Shown here piece by piece: positions 16,472-23,663 of a stretch of DNA of 64,000 bases (within the stretch, counting starts at the first letter, position 1; each line of letters begins with the position of its first letter). A program made the translations under genes and the position numbers. The DNA comes from Hyphomicrobiales bacterium (GTDB taxonomy: Bacteria; Pseudomonadota; Alphaproteobacteria; Rhizobiales; Xanthobacteraceae): positions 1-64,000 of the forward strand of contig JACPOA010000001.1 of NCBI GenBank assembly GCA_016185205.1, read 5' to 3'. The notes below the pieces were generated by a model. The model saw nothing but the letters and a program-made list of their open reading frames with translations, had not been told where the DNA came from and searched no databases.

Positions 16472-17051
16472 TTGTCAGCCTCACGGTTTCCGGCGCGCAA
16501 ACCCAAACGTAACTACCAGCGGACCCGATCCGAGGCAGGTAGCGGCGCTCAAGTGATGACGATGTGTGAGCTAAGGTAGTGGCACAATGCGACGCAAGCA
16601 AGGCCGTCCCTGATCAAGGGAATTACAATGAGACGATGTCTGACGTTTAAGATGTTGTCGCTGGATGGTGTTGAATGCAGACTGTTTCTCTTGTTGGCGC
16701 ATGATCGCTTGCGCGCCGGTCGTGGGCCGGTCCGATCATGCCGGTGCTAAGCCGAAGGCGCGGCCGGACCATGGCGATATCGTCCGGTGGTTAGCCCCCG
16801 CTGAATCGTTTCGGTTAGCGATCCGTCACCGCGCAATCGAAACCGTGCATTTGCGGCGGTATTGCGACCTTTCCGCTCCGAATGGAACCCGCCGCCCGCG
16901 TCTCTTCATCTTTGATTCATCGCAACACTTAAACTGTCATTCAAATTTTCTCTCGATGATCGCTGTGCTCGGACGGGACAAATGAGCCGGGCAACAGGGA
17001 CGCGATGGACCGTCAGAGGGCTGATGCAATCGCGATAATGGGGAGGCCAAA
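16472..17051. other. 580-bp intergenic region
   Basis: It holds the second copy of the diverged repeat (16784-16876). A 106-codon frame at 16665-16985 on the plus strand overlaps that repeat, has no ribosome-binding site, and shows no family resemblance, so it is not called. Confidence 0.35.
16784..16876. repeat. Diverged ~93-bp intergenic repeat, copy 2
   Basis: Second copy of the sequence at 11172-11265. Shared blocks are GGTGGTTAG near the left end, CGGTTAGC in the middle and GTGCATTTGCGGC at the right, with a variable interior. Confidence 0.5.
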
Positions 17052-17360
17052 ATGGCGGACATCGAGATTGCGGCGGCGCTACCGGCCGCTGAACCGGCCG
17101 ATGCCGGAGACTGCTTTACGCTCGGCATGATCTATTCCTCAGGGGCGGGCGTGGCGGTCGACTTGGTGCAGGCGCACATGTGGTTCAACATCGCTGCCAT
17201 GCGCGGCCATGTCGACGGCGCGCGGCTGCGCCGCGAAATCGCCGAGCAGATGAGCGACAGCGAGATCGGCTTGGCCCAGCGCGCGGCGCGCGACTGGCTC
17301 AAAAGCCATCCGCAGGAACCGGTGCCGGTTGCGGTCGTGGCCATTCGCGTCGCCGCCTGA
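17052..17360 (+). CDS. Sel1-like repeat protein
   Basis: This 102-residue protein carries one Sel1-like (TPR-like) repeat: F-T-L-G-M-I-Y-S-S-G-A-G-V-A-V-D-L-V-Q-A then H-M-W-F-N-I-A-A-M-R-G-H, followed by a charged helix (R-L-R-R-E-I-A-E-Q-M). There is no signal peptide. Such short cytoplasmic Sel1 proteins are common in Rhizobiales and probably mediate protein contacts; no partner is evident. The upstream GGGGAGGCCAAA gives a good ribosome-binding site. Confidence 0.75.
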   Translation: MADIEIAAALPAAEPADAGDCFTLGMIYSSGAGVAVDLVQAHMWFNIAAMRGHVDGARLRREIAEQMSDSEIGLAQRAARDWLKSHPQEPVPVAVVAIRVAA

Positions 17361-17507
17361 TCGCTCAGGTTTTGCCGGCGAACTCCGCCAGCGCGTCGCG
17401 CAATGTGGCGACGACGCTTGGCCAATCGCCAATCGCCGATCGCCGGCTGACGCAACAGCCGTGCCCGCAGGTACCACGGGCTACTGTCGCCTGAGTCTTT
17501 TGTTTGC

Positions 17508-17552
17508 GCGTGATCTTGTCCGAGAACCGGTTCCCACTTTTCGGGATCATGC
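17508..17552 (-). repeat. 45-nt GATCCCGAAAAGTGGG palindromic repeat, copy 1
   Basis: Read on the minus strand this is GCATGATC...CCGAAAAGTGGGAACCGGTTCTCGG...GATCACGC, a hairpin with a CCGAAAA/TTCTCGG-type stem bounded by GATC arms. Copies at 28021-28065 and 50744-50788 are near-identical. It begins one base after the stop of the DUF3551 gene, in that gene's orientation. It belongs to the RIME/REP-like repeats widely scattered in Rhizobiales. Confidence 0.75.
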
Positions 17553-17553
17553 G

Positions 17554-17814
17554 CTAGTCGCGCGGGCGCTTCTTGCGCGCGCGCTTGGCCGGCCGCTCGG
17601 CGGGGCCGGTATAGAACTGGTTTGGCTCACAAAACCCGCCGATACCGGAGATCGTCGCGCGGCATTGCTCGATCGTGACGAAGCCGCAATTGGTGCCGCC
17701 GCCCCTGCCGCCGCTGTAGACGGCACACCATTTGTAGGGATCGGCGCTGCCGGCCGCCGGCATCAATACCACCGCCACGGCCGCAATGATCGTCGCTGCC
17801 AGGAGCCTGCGCAT
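17554..17814 (-). CDS. DUF3551-type small secreted protein (second member)
   Basis: This 86-residue protein has signal peptide MRRLLAATIIAAVAVVLMPAAGSA and the mature pattern K-W-C-A-V-Y-S-G-G, N-C-G-F-V-T-I-E-Q-C, G-G-F-C-E-P-N-Q-F-Y, i.e. four cysteines spaced as in the DUF3551 protein at 16172-16471. The tail is very basic (P-A-K-R-A-R-K-K-R-P-R-D). Its stop codon is directly followed by the 45-nt palindrome. Function is unknown. Confidence 0.72.
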   Translation of the reverse strand: MRRLLAATIIAAVAVVLMPAAGSADPYKWCAVYSGGRGGGTNCGFVTIEQCRATISGIGGFCEPNQFYTGPAERPAKRARKKRPRD

Positions 17815-17910
17815 CGGACATCTCCTTGTCGGGTTCGCCTCAGCCAGGATAACCCCCTGCCGGCCGCCGTAGTTCGCGCTTTGGCAAATAATTCGATTGT
17901 CCCAGCCGGC

Positions 17911-19665
17911 TCAGTTCTTCTGCACCCAAAATTGATACATGCCGGAGAAGGTGTCCGGGTACTGCGTCTCCAGCGCGTGCCAACGGTCGAGATCGGTCGG
18001 CGACCATCCGGAATCGGCGAACAGCGCGCGGTAGCGCTGCAGCGTCTGCGGACTGAATTCAAAACCGATGAATTGCAAGTTCTGCTCGACGATAAAGGAC
18101 TTTATTTCCGGAACGGTCATCCGCCGCTCCTGCACGTGGAACAGCAGATCGCGGCATTCGCTGGTGCTGAAAAAGTCGCCGACCCTGGCAATGCGGTTCA
18201 GCGGCGAACTCAACAAGTCTTGGCGGCAGCGGCGGATGTCGTCGGCGGTCGGACGATAGCCGTGCTCGGCGATGAAGGCGCGCGCCGCCACCACGTCGCG
18301 GCGGGCGATCTCGCTGTAAAGGCCGAGATGCATGAAGCCGTTCGGCCGCAGCAGCGCGAGCAGCGTTCGCCAGGCGCCGAGCGGATCGGCCATGTGATGC
18401 AGCACGCCGCTGGCATCGATCAGGTCGAAGGTTCTCCCGATCGACCCGAGCTTGAGGATATCGGCCTGGGCATAGTCGATCCGGTCCGCGATCTCCGCCG
18501 GTGTCTTGCGCCCGGCATAGCAGAGGCTCGACAGGCTGAGGTCGACCGCCAGGACGCGCGCATCCTTGTATGTGCGCGCCACCTCGATCGGATGCCGGCC
18601 GGTGCCGCAACCGGCGACCAGGATATCGGTCTCGCCGTCCTTGCCGAGGGCGCGAAACGGGGCCGAGGGGAACTGCCGGCGCAAATGCTCGTCGATCGTC
18701 AGCACCACGTTCGCGGTGGCGGCATGCACCCAGCGCGGGTAGGGGTTCTCCTCGTATTGCTGGCGCACCCGCTGCGAGACATCGTCCTCGATCGGCGTGA
18801 GACGCGGAATGGCGGCGCGCAGCTCGCGCTCCTGCAACGGCTCGCGCAACTGTTGGGTGAGCACGTCATCGACGGCCGGCGGCCAAGTTCGATCGAGCAG
18901 CGCCTGCGCATCGGACAGCGCATGCAGCGGCCGATACATCGCCAGCGCCGCGAGCGCCATCGGCGCGATGGCAGAGCCAGCGGCGAGCGCGTCGCCGAGC
19001 GCGGCTTTGAGTTGGTCGACTTGCGCGTCCTCGGCCGGCACGGTCGCGAAAACATATTCATTGATGAAGCACTGTTGCGCCAGCGCGCAGCAAAACGCGA
19101 GAACTGTGTCGTCGACCTGATGGCCGGCGAGAGCCCCATTTAGCAGCGACAGGCGCAGCGCGGTCAGCGCGCGCTCGATCGCGACATCGCGCATCGGCGT
19201 CGATTGCAACGTGAAAAGGAGCAACGGATCGGCCGCGATCGCGGCGAGGCCGGCGCTGCCGAGCAGTTGGCCCACCGGCAAACGGTTCGGCCAGGCCGCC
19301 GTCGCCTGGCGCATGGCCTCGCCGAGTGGCGGCAGCAGCGCGACCAGCGTCGCACAGATGGCGGTGAACTGGTCAAAGAGCTGCGGCATCAGCGCGAGCG
19401 ACTGCGCGAAGCGCGCCGACGCCTCGCTGAGCTTGCCTTGCGCCAGCAGGACAACGCCGAGATTGTTGCTGGCCTCGGCGTGATCCGGCTTGAGCAGCAG
19501 CAGACGCTTGTAGAGCCGGGCCGCTGCCGCGAGCTCGTTATTCTGCTGATATTGGGCGGCCTCGGCGAACAATTGCTTGACCGGATCCGCTGCCGGCGGG
19601 AGCCGCATACCTGGTCCGGGCAGCGGGCTCTGCTTGCTCGCGGCGCGGCGCTGTTTCCGGTTCAT
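17911..19665 (-). CDS. TPR-domain class I SAM-dependent methyltransferase
   Basis: This protein of about 584 residues starts MNRKQRRAASKQ, an opening typical of TPR proteins in this order. Two or three TPR units follow (F-A-E-A-A-Q-Y-Q-Q-N-N-E-L-A-A-A-A-R-L-Y-K-R-L-L; N-N-L-G-V-V-L-L-A-Q-G-K), then a helical linker, then a Rossmann methyltransferase with the SAM motif DILVAGCGTGRHPIEVA near residue 345, A-V-D-L-S-L-S-S motif II, and D-A-S-G-V-L-H-H-M motif IV. The Q-Y-E-E-N-P-Y-P-R-W before the SAM motif is typical of TPR-methyltransferases of unknown substrate. The 166-bp double-hairpin element lies 42 bp upstream of its start. Confidence 0.83.
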   Translation of the reverse strand: MNRKQRRAASKQSPLPGPGMRLPPAADPVKQLFAEAAQYQQNNELAAAARLYKRLLLLKPDHAEASNNLGVVLLAQGKLSEASARFAQSLALMPQLFDQFTAICATLVALLPPLGEAMRQATAAWPNRLPVGQLLGSAGLAAIAADPLLLFTLQSTPMRDVAIERALTALRLSLLNGALAGHQVDDTVLAFCCALAQQCFINEYVFATVPAEDAQVDQLKAALGDALAAGSAIAPMALAALAMYRPLHALSDAQALLDRTWPPAVDDVLTQQLREPLQERELRAAIPRLTPIEDDVSQRVRQQYEENPYPRWVHAATANVVLTIDEHLRRQFPSAPFRALGKDGETDILVAGCGTGRHPIEVARTYKDARVLAVDLSLSSLCYAGRKTPAEIADRIDYAQADILKLGSIGRTFDLIDASGVLHHMADPLGAWRTLLALLRPNGFMHLGLYSEIARRDVVAARAFIAEHGYRPTADDIRRCRQDLLSSPLNRIARVGDFFSTSECRDLLFHVQERRMTVPEIKSFIVEQNLQFIGFEFSPQTLQRYRALFADSGWSPTDLDRWHALETQYPDTFSGMYQFWVQKN

Positions 19666-19707
19666 GCAGCTCACATCCCATCGGTTCATGCCGGCTGCAG
19701 CCGGGCG

Positions 19708-19873
19708 CTAGTGTCCCGATTCCGAAGTTCGCAAAACTTTGCAGCACACACCGATGCGAACTTCGGAATCAAAGGGACACTAGCAATTTTACGATTCTAG
19801 TGCGGTTATGGATTTGAAGTTCCTGTTTGGACTCGCGGAGACAAGAGCAGGAACTTCAAATCCACCGCACTAG
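19708..19873 (-). repeat. 166-bp composite double-hairpin element, copy A
   Basis: Two CTAGTG...CACTAG hairpins are joined by 13 nt. Hairpin 1 is 19708-19783: 10-bp outer stem CTAGTGTCCC/GGGACACTAG, a 3-nt one-sided bulge AAA, a 16-bp perfect inner stem 19718-19733/19755-19770, and a 21-nt loop. Hairpin 2 is 19797-19873: 10-bp outer stem CTAGTGCGGT/ACCGCACTAG, 3-nt bulge TAT, 16-bp perfect inner stem, and a 22-nt loop. The linker is CAATTTTACGATT. Read on the minus strand the order is hairpin 2, linker, hairpin 1, then 42 nt to the methyltransferase start. Copy B at 36452-36617 has identical layout. Confidence 0.85.
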
Positions 19874-20004
19874 TCGGTTCACGTGCCGTCTTCGCTGAGC
19901 GGTTTCAAGTACAATATTACGCAAAGGCGCAGGGGGGGGTGGAACGACGCCGCGCCGAACGGTTTGACCGCGCAATACAGAATCTATACGCCTTCCCACA
20001 CAGC

Positions 20005-20097
20005 GGAGCTGTGGCCGAGTGGCTGAAGGCGGCGGTTTGCTAAACCGTTATACGCTCCAAAGGCGTATCGAGGGTTCGAATCCCTCCGGCTCCGCCA
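20005..20097 (+). tRNA. tRNA-Ser (anticodon GCT)
   Basis: A full cloverleaf can be drawn. The acceptor stem is GGAGCTG/CGGCTCC, the anticodon stem-loop GGTTTGCTAAACC carries GCT, the long variable arm (TACGCTCC-AAA-GGCGTA) is as expected for a class II tRNA, and the T-arm is GAGGGTTCGAATCCCTC. The discriminator G at 20094 is followed by an encoded CCA. It reads AGC/AGU codons. It lies 5.1 kb from the integrase, but no duplicate of its 3' end is seen in the window. Confidence 0.95.
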
Positions 20098-20111
20098 GCC
20101 TTCGCCGCTCC

Positions 20112-20198
20112 GCGGCTTCGGCTCGGCGAGCCCTCTCGTACGAAGGCGGGCTTTCATTTCGCCGCTTCGGCTGGCAAGCCAGCCTTTCGTGCGAAGGC
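20112..20198. repeat. Two tandem REP-like units downstream of tRNA-Ser
   Basis: Unit 1 (20112-20147) and unit 2 (20161-20198) share GC.GCTTCGGCT....AGCC..C.TTCGT.CGAAGGC, each with internal dyad symmetry. They are related to the CGAAGCCG/CGGCTTCG palindrome at 11842-11862 and to CCGCCTTCG.CCGAAGGCGG at 22418-22437. Confidence 0.55.
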
Positions 20199-20533
20199 TG
20201 CCCGTCGTAGCCCGAATCGTTTCGGCCGGCCCGTGATGCCGTCATGGTTAACTCTCATTAGGCGCAAATCCCGCCCGGTGACGGCTGCCTTCGGAATGGG
20301 CGTGCTTTGATCCGCGACCCAGCCAACCGTGCCAAAACCTCGATTTCGGCGGCCATGGTACTATAACACTTCTACATCGCGGCTTGTTTCGAGTATCGGC
20401 CGCGGCCGATAATTATACTAACGTGTTGTAATTAAACGTGAAATGCAAAAACAACGAACGAAGACGGCGCCCGTCCCGGGCATCGCCCCGGGCCGATATG
20501 CCTTGCGTGTTTTTTACGCAACACTCGGCCGAA

Positions 20534-20565
20534 AAGCACCCCAACAGCCTGTGGGAAGGGTGCTT
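20534..20565 (+). terminator. Hairpin in the porin upstream region
   Basis: AAGCACCC at 20534-20541 pairs with GGGTGCTT at 20558-20565, followed by CTTCGTTG. It could end a short transcript from the AT-rich stretch upstream (a possible small RNA) or act as a leader structure of the porin mRNA. There is no proper U-run. Confidence 0.3.
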
Positions 20566-20826
20566 CTTCGTTGCGCGGTAGGGCTCAATCGCTAATGTCT
20601 CAGGTGCGACGGAGGGGGGCATCCCCGTGTCGTGCTGTCCGGTTGGTGGATTGCATCAAGTGTTTCGACCCAGGTTTGCTTTCTTAAAGTTGCTTGCAAA
20701 GTCGGGTCGTTCGCAGGGTGTGAAAAGTTTCACCGGGAAGCGGGGAGCAAGGGGAAGTTCCTTCGGTGCGGTCGCACTGGGCGGATACGGAACCCTCTCA
20801 CGATTAACAATGTTTGGAGGTTCAAG

Positions 20827-22275
20827 ATGAAGATGGTGAAAAGCCTTCTCCTGGGCACCGCAGCGGGTCTCGTTGCGATGGCTGGGGCGCAGGCCGCCGA
20901 TCTTCCCGTAAAGGCCAAGCCGGTCCAGTACGTGAAGATTTGCAGCCTGTACGGTGCGGGGTTCTATTACATCCCGGGCACCGATATGTGCTTGAAGATG
21001 GGCGGTTGGATGCGGGCAGAATTTGGCCAAAACGTCAATTCAAGCTTGACGTTTGGTCCGATGGTCGGCGGCCGGGCTACCCGGACCGACCAAAATGACT
21101 ACGCACAGCGGACCCGCGGTTACATCACTGCGGATGCGCGTAACCAGACCGAATACGGCACGTTGCGCAGCTATATCAACGTGGGCGTTAGCCAAGACAG
21201 TCCGAACGCCACAGCGTTCGGCACCCTCAGCGTCAACCGCGGCTTCATCCAGTGGGCGGGTTTCACGTTTGGTTCCGCGCAATCGTTCTTCGACTTCTAC
21301 AGCCCGGCTGCGACCCAATACTTCGGCTACACGACCCAGAGCGATACCGGCGACACCGGTTGGCGCGTTGCGTCTTACACCGCGCAGTTCGGCAACGGCT
21401 TGTCGGGCACCATTGGGTTCGAAGAGTCGAGGCGTGGGCTAGTCGTAAACACCGGCACCCAGGTCGTTACTGGGACTACAGTGCTAGCCGGCCTCACGCC
21501 GACGGCGGCTGGAAATCAGATGGGCATCCGCTATCCGGATGTCGTTGCCAACCTGCGCATCGATCAGGCTTGGGGCTCCGCTCAATTGATGGGCGCTTTG
21601 CATGATGCCAGCGGTGGCTACTATGGAACCACTGCGGGGACCGGTGGTCCTGGCAATACGACGGGCTATGCGCTCGGCGCCGGCATCAAGCTGAACGCTC
21701 CGATGATCGGCGCGGGCGACTTCTTCCAGGCACAGGTCAACTACGGCAAGGGTGCCATAGCCTATCTGGCCTATCTTCAGGGTGCCGCGGGCGTGCTCGG
21801 CCGCACGGCTTTTACCAGGTATAGTGGTAATTCGTTCGGCTATGGGTGGCTCACCGATGGCGTTTACACCGGGGCGGCCGGTGGTAGCGTCCAGTTGACG
21901 GAGGCTTGGGGCGTTAACGCGGCTTACGAGCACTTCTGGAACCCGCGCTGGAAGACGTCGATCTATGGCTCTTATCTGAGCGTCAACTACAACGACACCG
22001 CCAGTCTGGCACTCTGTGGGATGACCGGGCTTGCGGTTGCGGCGGCTTCCTGTAACAGCGACTTTTCGTATTGGGCTGCCGGTACGCGCACCCAGTGGAA
22101 TGTCACGAAAGACTTCTACATGGGTCTCGACGTGCTCTATGCGAAGCTGAACACCGCGTCCTCGGGCGTTGCGACGCTTGCGTCCAGTGGTGCACAGCCA
22201 GGGGGTGCCTACACGCTCAAGAACCAGGACGCTTGGTCGTTCCGCTTCCGCGTCCATCGCGACTTCTATCCCTGA
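20827..22275 (+). CDS. Rhizobiales outer-membrane porin (complete copy)
   Basis: This 482-residue porin of the porin_2/Omp2 family forms a trimeric general-diffusion channel. It has a signal peptide (MKMVKSLLLGTAAGLVAMAGAQA-A), the family-typical mature start D-L-P-V-K-A-K-P-V-Q-Y-V-K-I-C, C-S-L-Y-G-A-G-F-Y-Y-I-P-G-T-D, Q-T-E-Y-G-T-L-R, G-F-T-F-G-S-A-Q-S-F-F-D-F, Y-P-D-V-V-A-N-L-R-I-D-Q-A-W-G-S-A-Q, and a C-terminal aromatic end F-R-V-H-R-D-F-Y-P used for BAM insertion. GGAGG lies 7 bases before ATG 20827. It faces away from a start-less paralogue at 11879-13315 with which it shares a nearly identical 5' block and 3' flank. Confidence 0.93.
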   Translation: MKMVKSLLLGTAAGLVAMAGAQAADLPVKAKPVQYVKICSLYGAGFYYIPGTDMCLKMGGWMRAEFGQNVNSSLTFGPMVGGRATRTDQNDYAQRTRGYITADARNQTEYGTLRSYINVGVSQDSPNATAFGTLSVNRGFIQWAGFTFGSAQSFFDFYSPAATQYFGYTTQSDTGDTGWRVASYTAQFGNGLSGTIGFEESRRGLVVNTGTQVVTGTTVLAGLTPTAAGNQMGIRYPDVVANLRIDQAWGSAQLMGALHDASGGYYGTTAGTGGPGNTTGYALGAGIKLNAPMIGAGDFFQAQVNYGKGAIAYLAYLQGAAGVLGRTAFTRYSGNSFGYGWLTDGVYTGAAGGSVQLTEAWGVNAAYEHFWNPRWKTSIYGSYLSVNYNDTASLALCGMTGLAVAAASCNSDFSYWAAGTRTQWNVTKDFYMGLDVLYAKLNTASSGVATLASSGAQPGGAYTLKNQDAWSFRFRVHRDFYP

Positions 22276-22303
22276 TCGGTTGATCAAGGTTAGTTAGTTA
22301 AGA

Positions 22304-22334
22304 ACCCCCGACGGGAAACCGCCGGGGGTTTTTC
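22304..22334 (+). terminator. Rho-independent terminator of the porin
   Basis: CCCCCGACGG-GAAA-CCGCCGGGGG with one A.C mismatch is followed by TTTTTC, a canonical stem-loop plus U-tract 29 nt after the porin stop. The preceding CGGTTGATCAAGGTT and the hairpin are also present behind the silent porin copy. Confidence 0.85.
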
Positions 22335-22567
22335 TTGTGCGCGCGGTTCAAGCAGCAGCGCGAAGGTTGTCATTCCCCGCGTTCCTTCCGTCGTTCCCCG
22401 CGACCCGTCTTCGCCAACCGCCTTCGTCCGAAGGCGGACTTCGGCGGTCAAGAGGCTCCGACGGGCTTGGACATCAGCCCTCCGTAGCTTTAGCGAAGGA
22501 GGGAGGCGGGGAATCCAGTCATCACAGAGTGCGCGGTGGTTACTGGCTTCCGGGGGCTCTTGAAACT

Positions 22568-22585
22568 GGTAACATTCATGTTACC
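22568..22585. promoter_or_regulatory. Perfect palindrome before the second toxin-antitoxin locus (candidate operator)
   Basis: GGTAACAT-TC-ATGTTACC has perfect 8-bp arms and a 2-bp spacer and ends 8 bp before the toxin ATG at 22594. This is the expected position of an antitoxin-bound operator overlapping the promoter or leader. Confidence 0.6.
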
Positions 22586-22593
22586 TTAGGTGC

Positions 22594-22923
22594 ATGCTCG
22601 AAATCCGTTACTATGTAGCTGCGGGCAGTCAGCAGCCTTTCGCAGAATGATTTGCCGATTTGGAGCCGGTGGCCAGGGCCAGAGTCACGCGCGCCATCGC
22701 CCGCATGGAGCAGGGCAACCTCTCTCAGGTGAAGGCGGTCGGCGAAAGCGTGTTCGAATATCGAATCGATTTCGGCCCGGGCTATCGGGTCTATTTCGGG
22801 CGCGATGGCGACGTATTGGTGATCCTGCTGACGGGCGGTACGAAGAAGCGTCAACAACGAGACATCGATGCGGCGCATGCGTATTGGCAGGACTACAAAC
22901 AAAGCAAGCGCCGGCGGCGCTGA
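22594..22923 (+). pseudogene. HigB/RelE-type toxin with a premature in-frame TGA
   Basis: The frame starting at ATG 22594 reads M-L-E-I-R-Y-Y-V, then Q-Q-P-F-A-E, then TGA at 22648-22650, and continues F-A-D-L-E-P-V-A-R-A-R-V-T-R-A-I-A-R-M ... G-P-G-Y-R-V-Y-F-G-R-D-G-D to a stop at 22923. In the family of probable addiction module killer proteins a Trp normally follows P-F-x-E, so TGG to TGA is the simplest explanation. The rest (89 codons) is undamaged, including the R-V-Y-F core and the basic tail. A TTG at 22660 could only give a truncated protein without the first strand and helix. The toxin is probably inactive unless the stop is read through or is a sequencing error. Confidence 0.75.
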
Positions 22924-22936
22924 ATGGAGACGAGAG

Positions 22937-23248
22937 ATGGCAAAAACAAAAAAATTCAAGGAACTGGTCCAGCACCATGCGAGGACTGACAAGAAATTCG
23001 CAGAGGCGCTTCTGCGCGAGGGCATTGACGCGATGCTGAGCGGCGATGTGGACACCGGAAAGACCGTCCTTCGCGACTACATCAAGGCGACAATCGGCTT
23101 CGAGAAACTGGGGCAGGCAACCGCGACGCCGTCGAAGAGCCTGATCCGCATGTTCGGACCGCGTGGCAACCCCCAGGCCAAAAACCTGTTCAGCGTCATC
23201 GGGTGTCTGCAAAAGCGGGCGGGCCTCCGGCTTCGCGTCGCCGCATAG
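22937..23248 (+). CDS. Type II antitoxin (addiction module antidote protein family)
   Basis: This 103-residue protein resembles the addiction-module antidote family paired with HigB/RelE-type killers. It contains F-A-E-A-L-L-R-E-G-I-D-A-M-L-S-G-D, T-G-K-T-V-L-R-D-Y-I-K-A-T-I-G-F-E-K-L-G, the diagnostic P-S-K-S-L-I-R-M-F-G-P-R-G-N-P-Q-A-K-N-L-F HTH segment, and L-Q-K-R-A-G at the end. It is placed 13 bp after the toxin frame. ATG 22937 follows GGAGACGAGAG. The antitoxin is intact although the toxin frame is interrupted; it likely represses through the palindrome at 22568-22585. Confidence 0.85.
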   Translation: MAKTKKFKELVQHHARTDKKFAEALLREGIDAMLSGDVDTGKTVLRDYIKATIGFEKLGQATATPSKSLIRMFGPRGNPQAKNLFSVIGCLQKRAGLRLRVAA

Positions 23249-23277
23249 CGCCGCGCCAACCGCAGGGAACGCAACTC

Positions 23278-23622
23278 ATGGCTATCGTTCGCCGAACGCT
23301 GGACCACATCCGCCGGATGAAACCGAGGATTAACCGCGCCAAAATCGATGCGACGATGGAAGCAGACATCCGTCGGCACATGATCGAGGACGGCCAAGAC
23401 CCGGACCGCAACCTTTCGGACTTTACCCCGGTCGTTCCTCCGCAGGTGCTGCGCAAGCATCTCGGCATGACACAGGCGAAGTTCGCCAGGGCGCTGCGCA
23501 TTCCGTTGTCGACGCTGCGCAATTGGGAGCAGGGTCGCGTGCTGCCCGATCCGGCGGCCCGCTCGCTGCTGACCATCGTTGCCAGGAATCCCAAGGCGGC
23601 GCTCAAGGCGCTGGCGGTGTAA
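23278..23622 (+). CDS. XRE/HigA-like helix-turn-helix protein
   Basis: This 114-residue protein has a C-terminal XRE-type HTH: P-Q-V-L-R-K-H-L-G-M-T-Q-A-K-F-A-R-A-L-R-I-P then T-L-R-N-W-E-Q-G-R. The N-terminal 50 residues are charged helices with D-F-T-P-V-V-P just before the HTH, an arrangement typical of HTH antitoxins of RelE/BrnT-like toxins. No toxin is encoded next to it apart from the interrupted one upstream, 29 bp beyond the other antitoxin, so it may be an orphan antitoxin or a co-regulator. AGGGAA sits 9 bases before ATG 23278. Confidence 0.75.
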   Translation: MAIVRRTLDHIRRMKPRINRAKIDATMEADIRRHMIEDGQDPDRNLSDFTPVVPPQVLRKHLGMTQAKFARALRIPLSTLRNWEQGRVLPDPAARSLLTIVARNPKAALKALAV

Positions 23623-23663
23623 TTCATTGCGGAATCGATAGCAGGACGCGTCAGCCTCTCGCG

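Larger units (their letters stand above)
20098..20826. other. 729-bp region between tRNA-Ser and the porin
   Basis: It contains two tandem REP-like units (20112-20198), an AT-rich stretch around 20340-20450 with promoter-like ACTATAAC, a hairpin at 20534-20565, and a long leader to the porin ATG. A 70-codon minus-strand frame (20413-20622) has no support. The porin is probably transcribed from within this region with a long untranslated leader. Confidence 0.4.
22276..22593. other. 318-bp spacer between porin and toxin-antitoxin locus
   Basis: After the porin terminator it holds a short palindrome CCGCCTTCG.CCGAAGGCGG (22418-22437), a GTAGCTTTAGCGAAGGAGG sequence of the type common in this order, and the perfect palindrome 22568-22585 just before the toxin start. 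No gene is seen. Confidence 0.4.

Noticed and set aside
16665..16985. 106-codon plus-strand frame
   Set aside because: Overlaps a non-coding repeat present elsewhere and has no start signal.
17329..19143. 604-codon open frame on the plus strand opposite the TPR-methyltransferase
   Set aside because: High-GC antisense shadow; composition (Arg/Gly/His-rich) and lack of any domain contrast with the clear TPR and SAM motifs on the minus strand.
20005..20097. tRNA-Ser 3' end as attachment site of the integrase at 13.7 kb
   Set aside because: No duplicate of the T-arm/acceptor sequence found near the integrase in either orientation.
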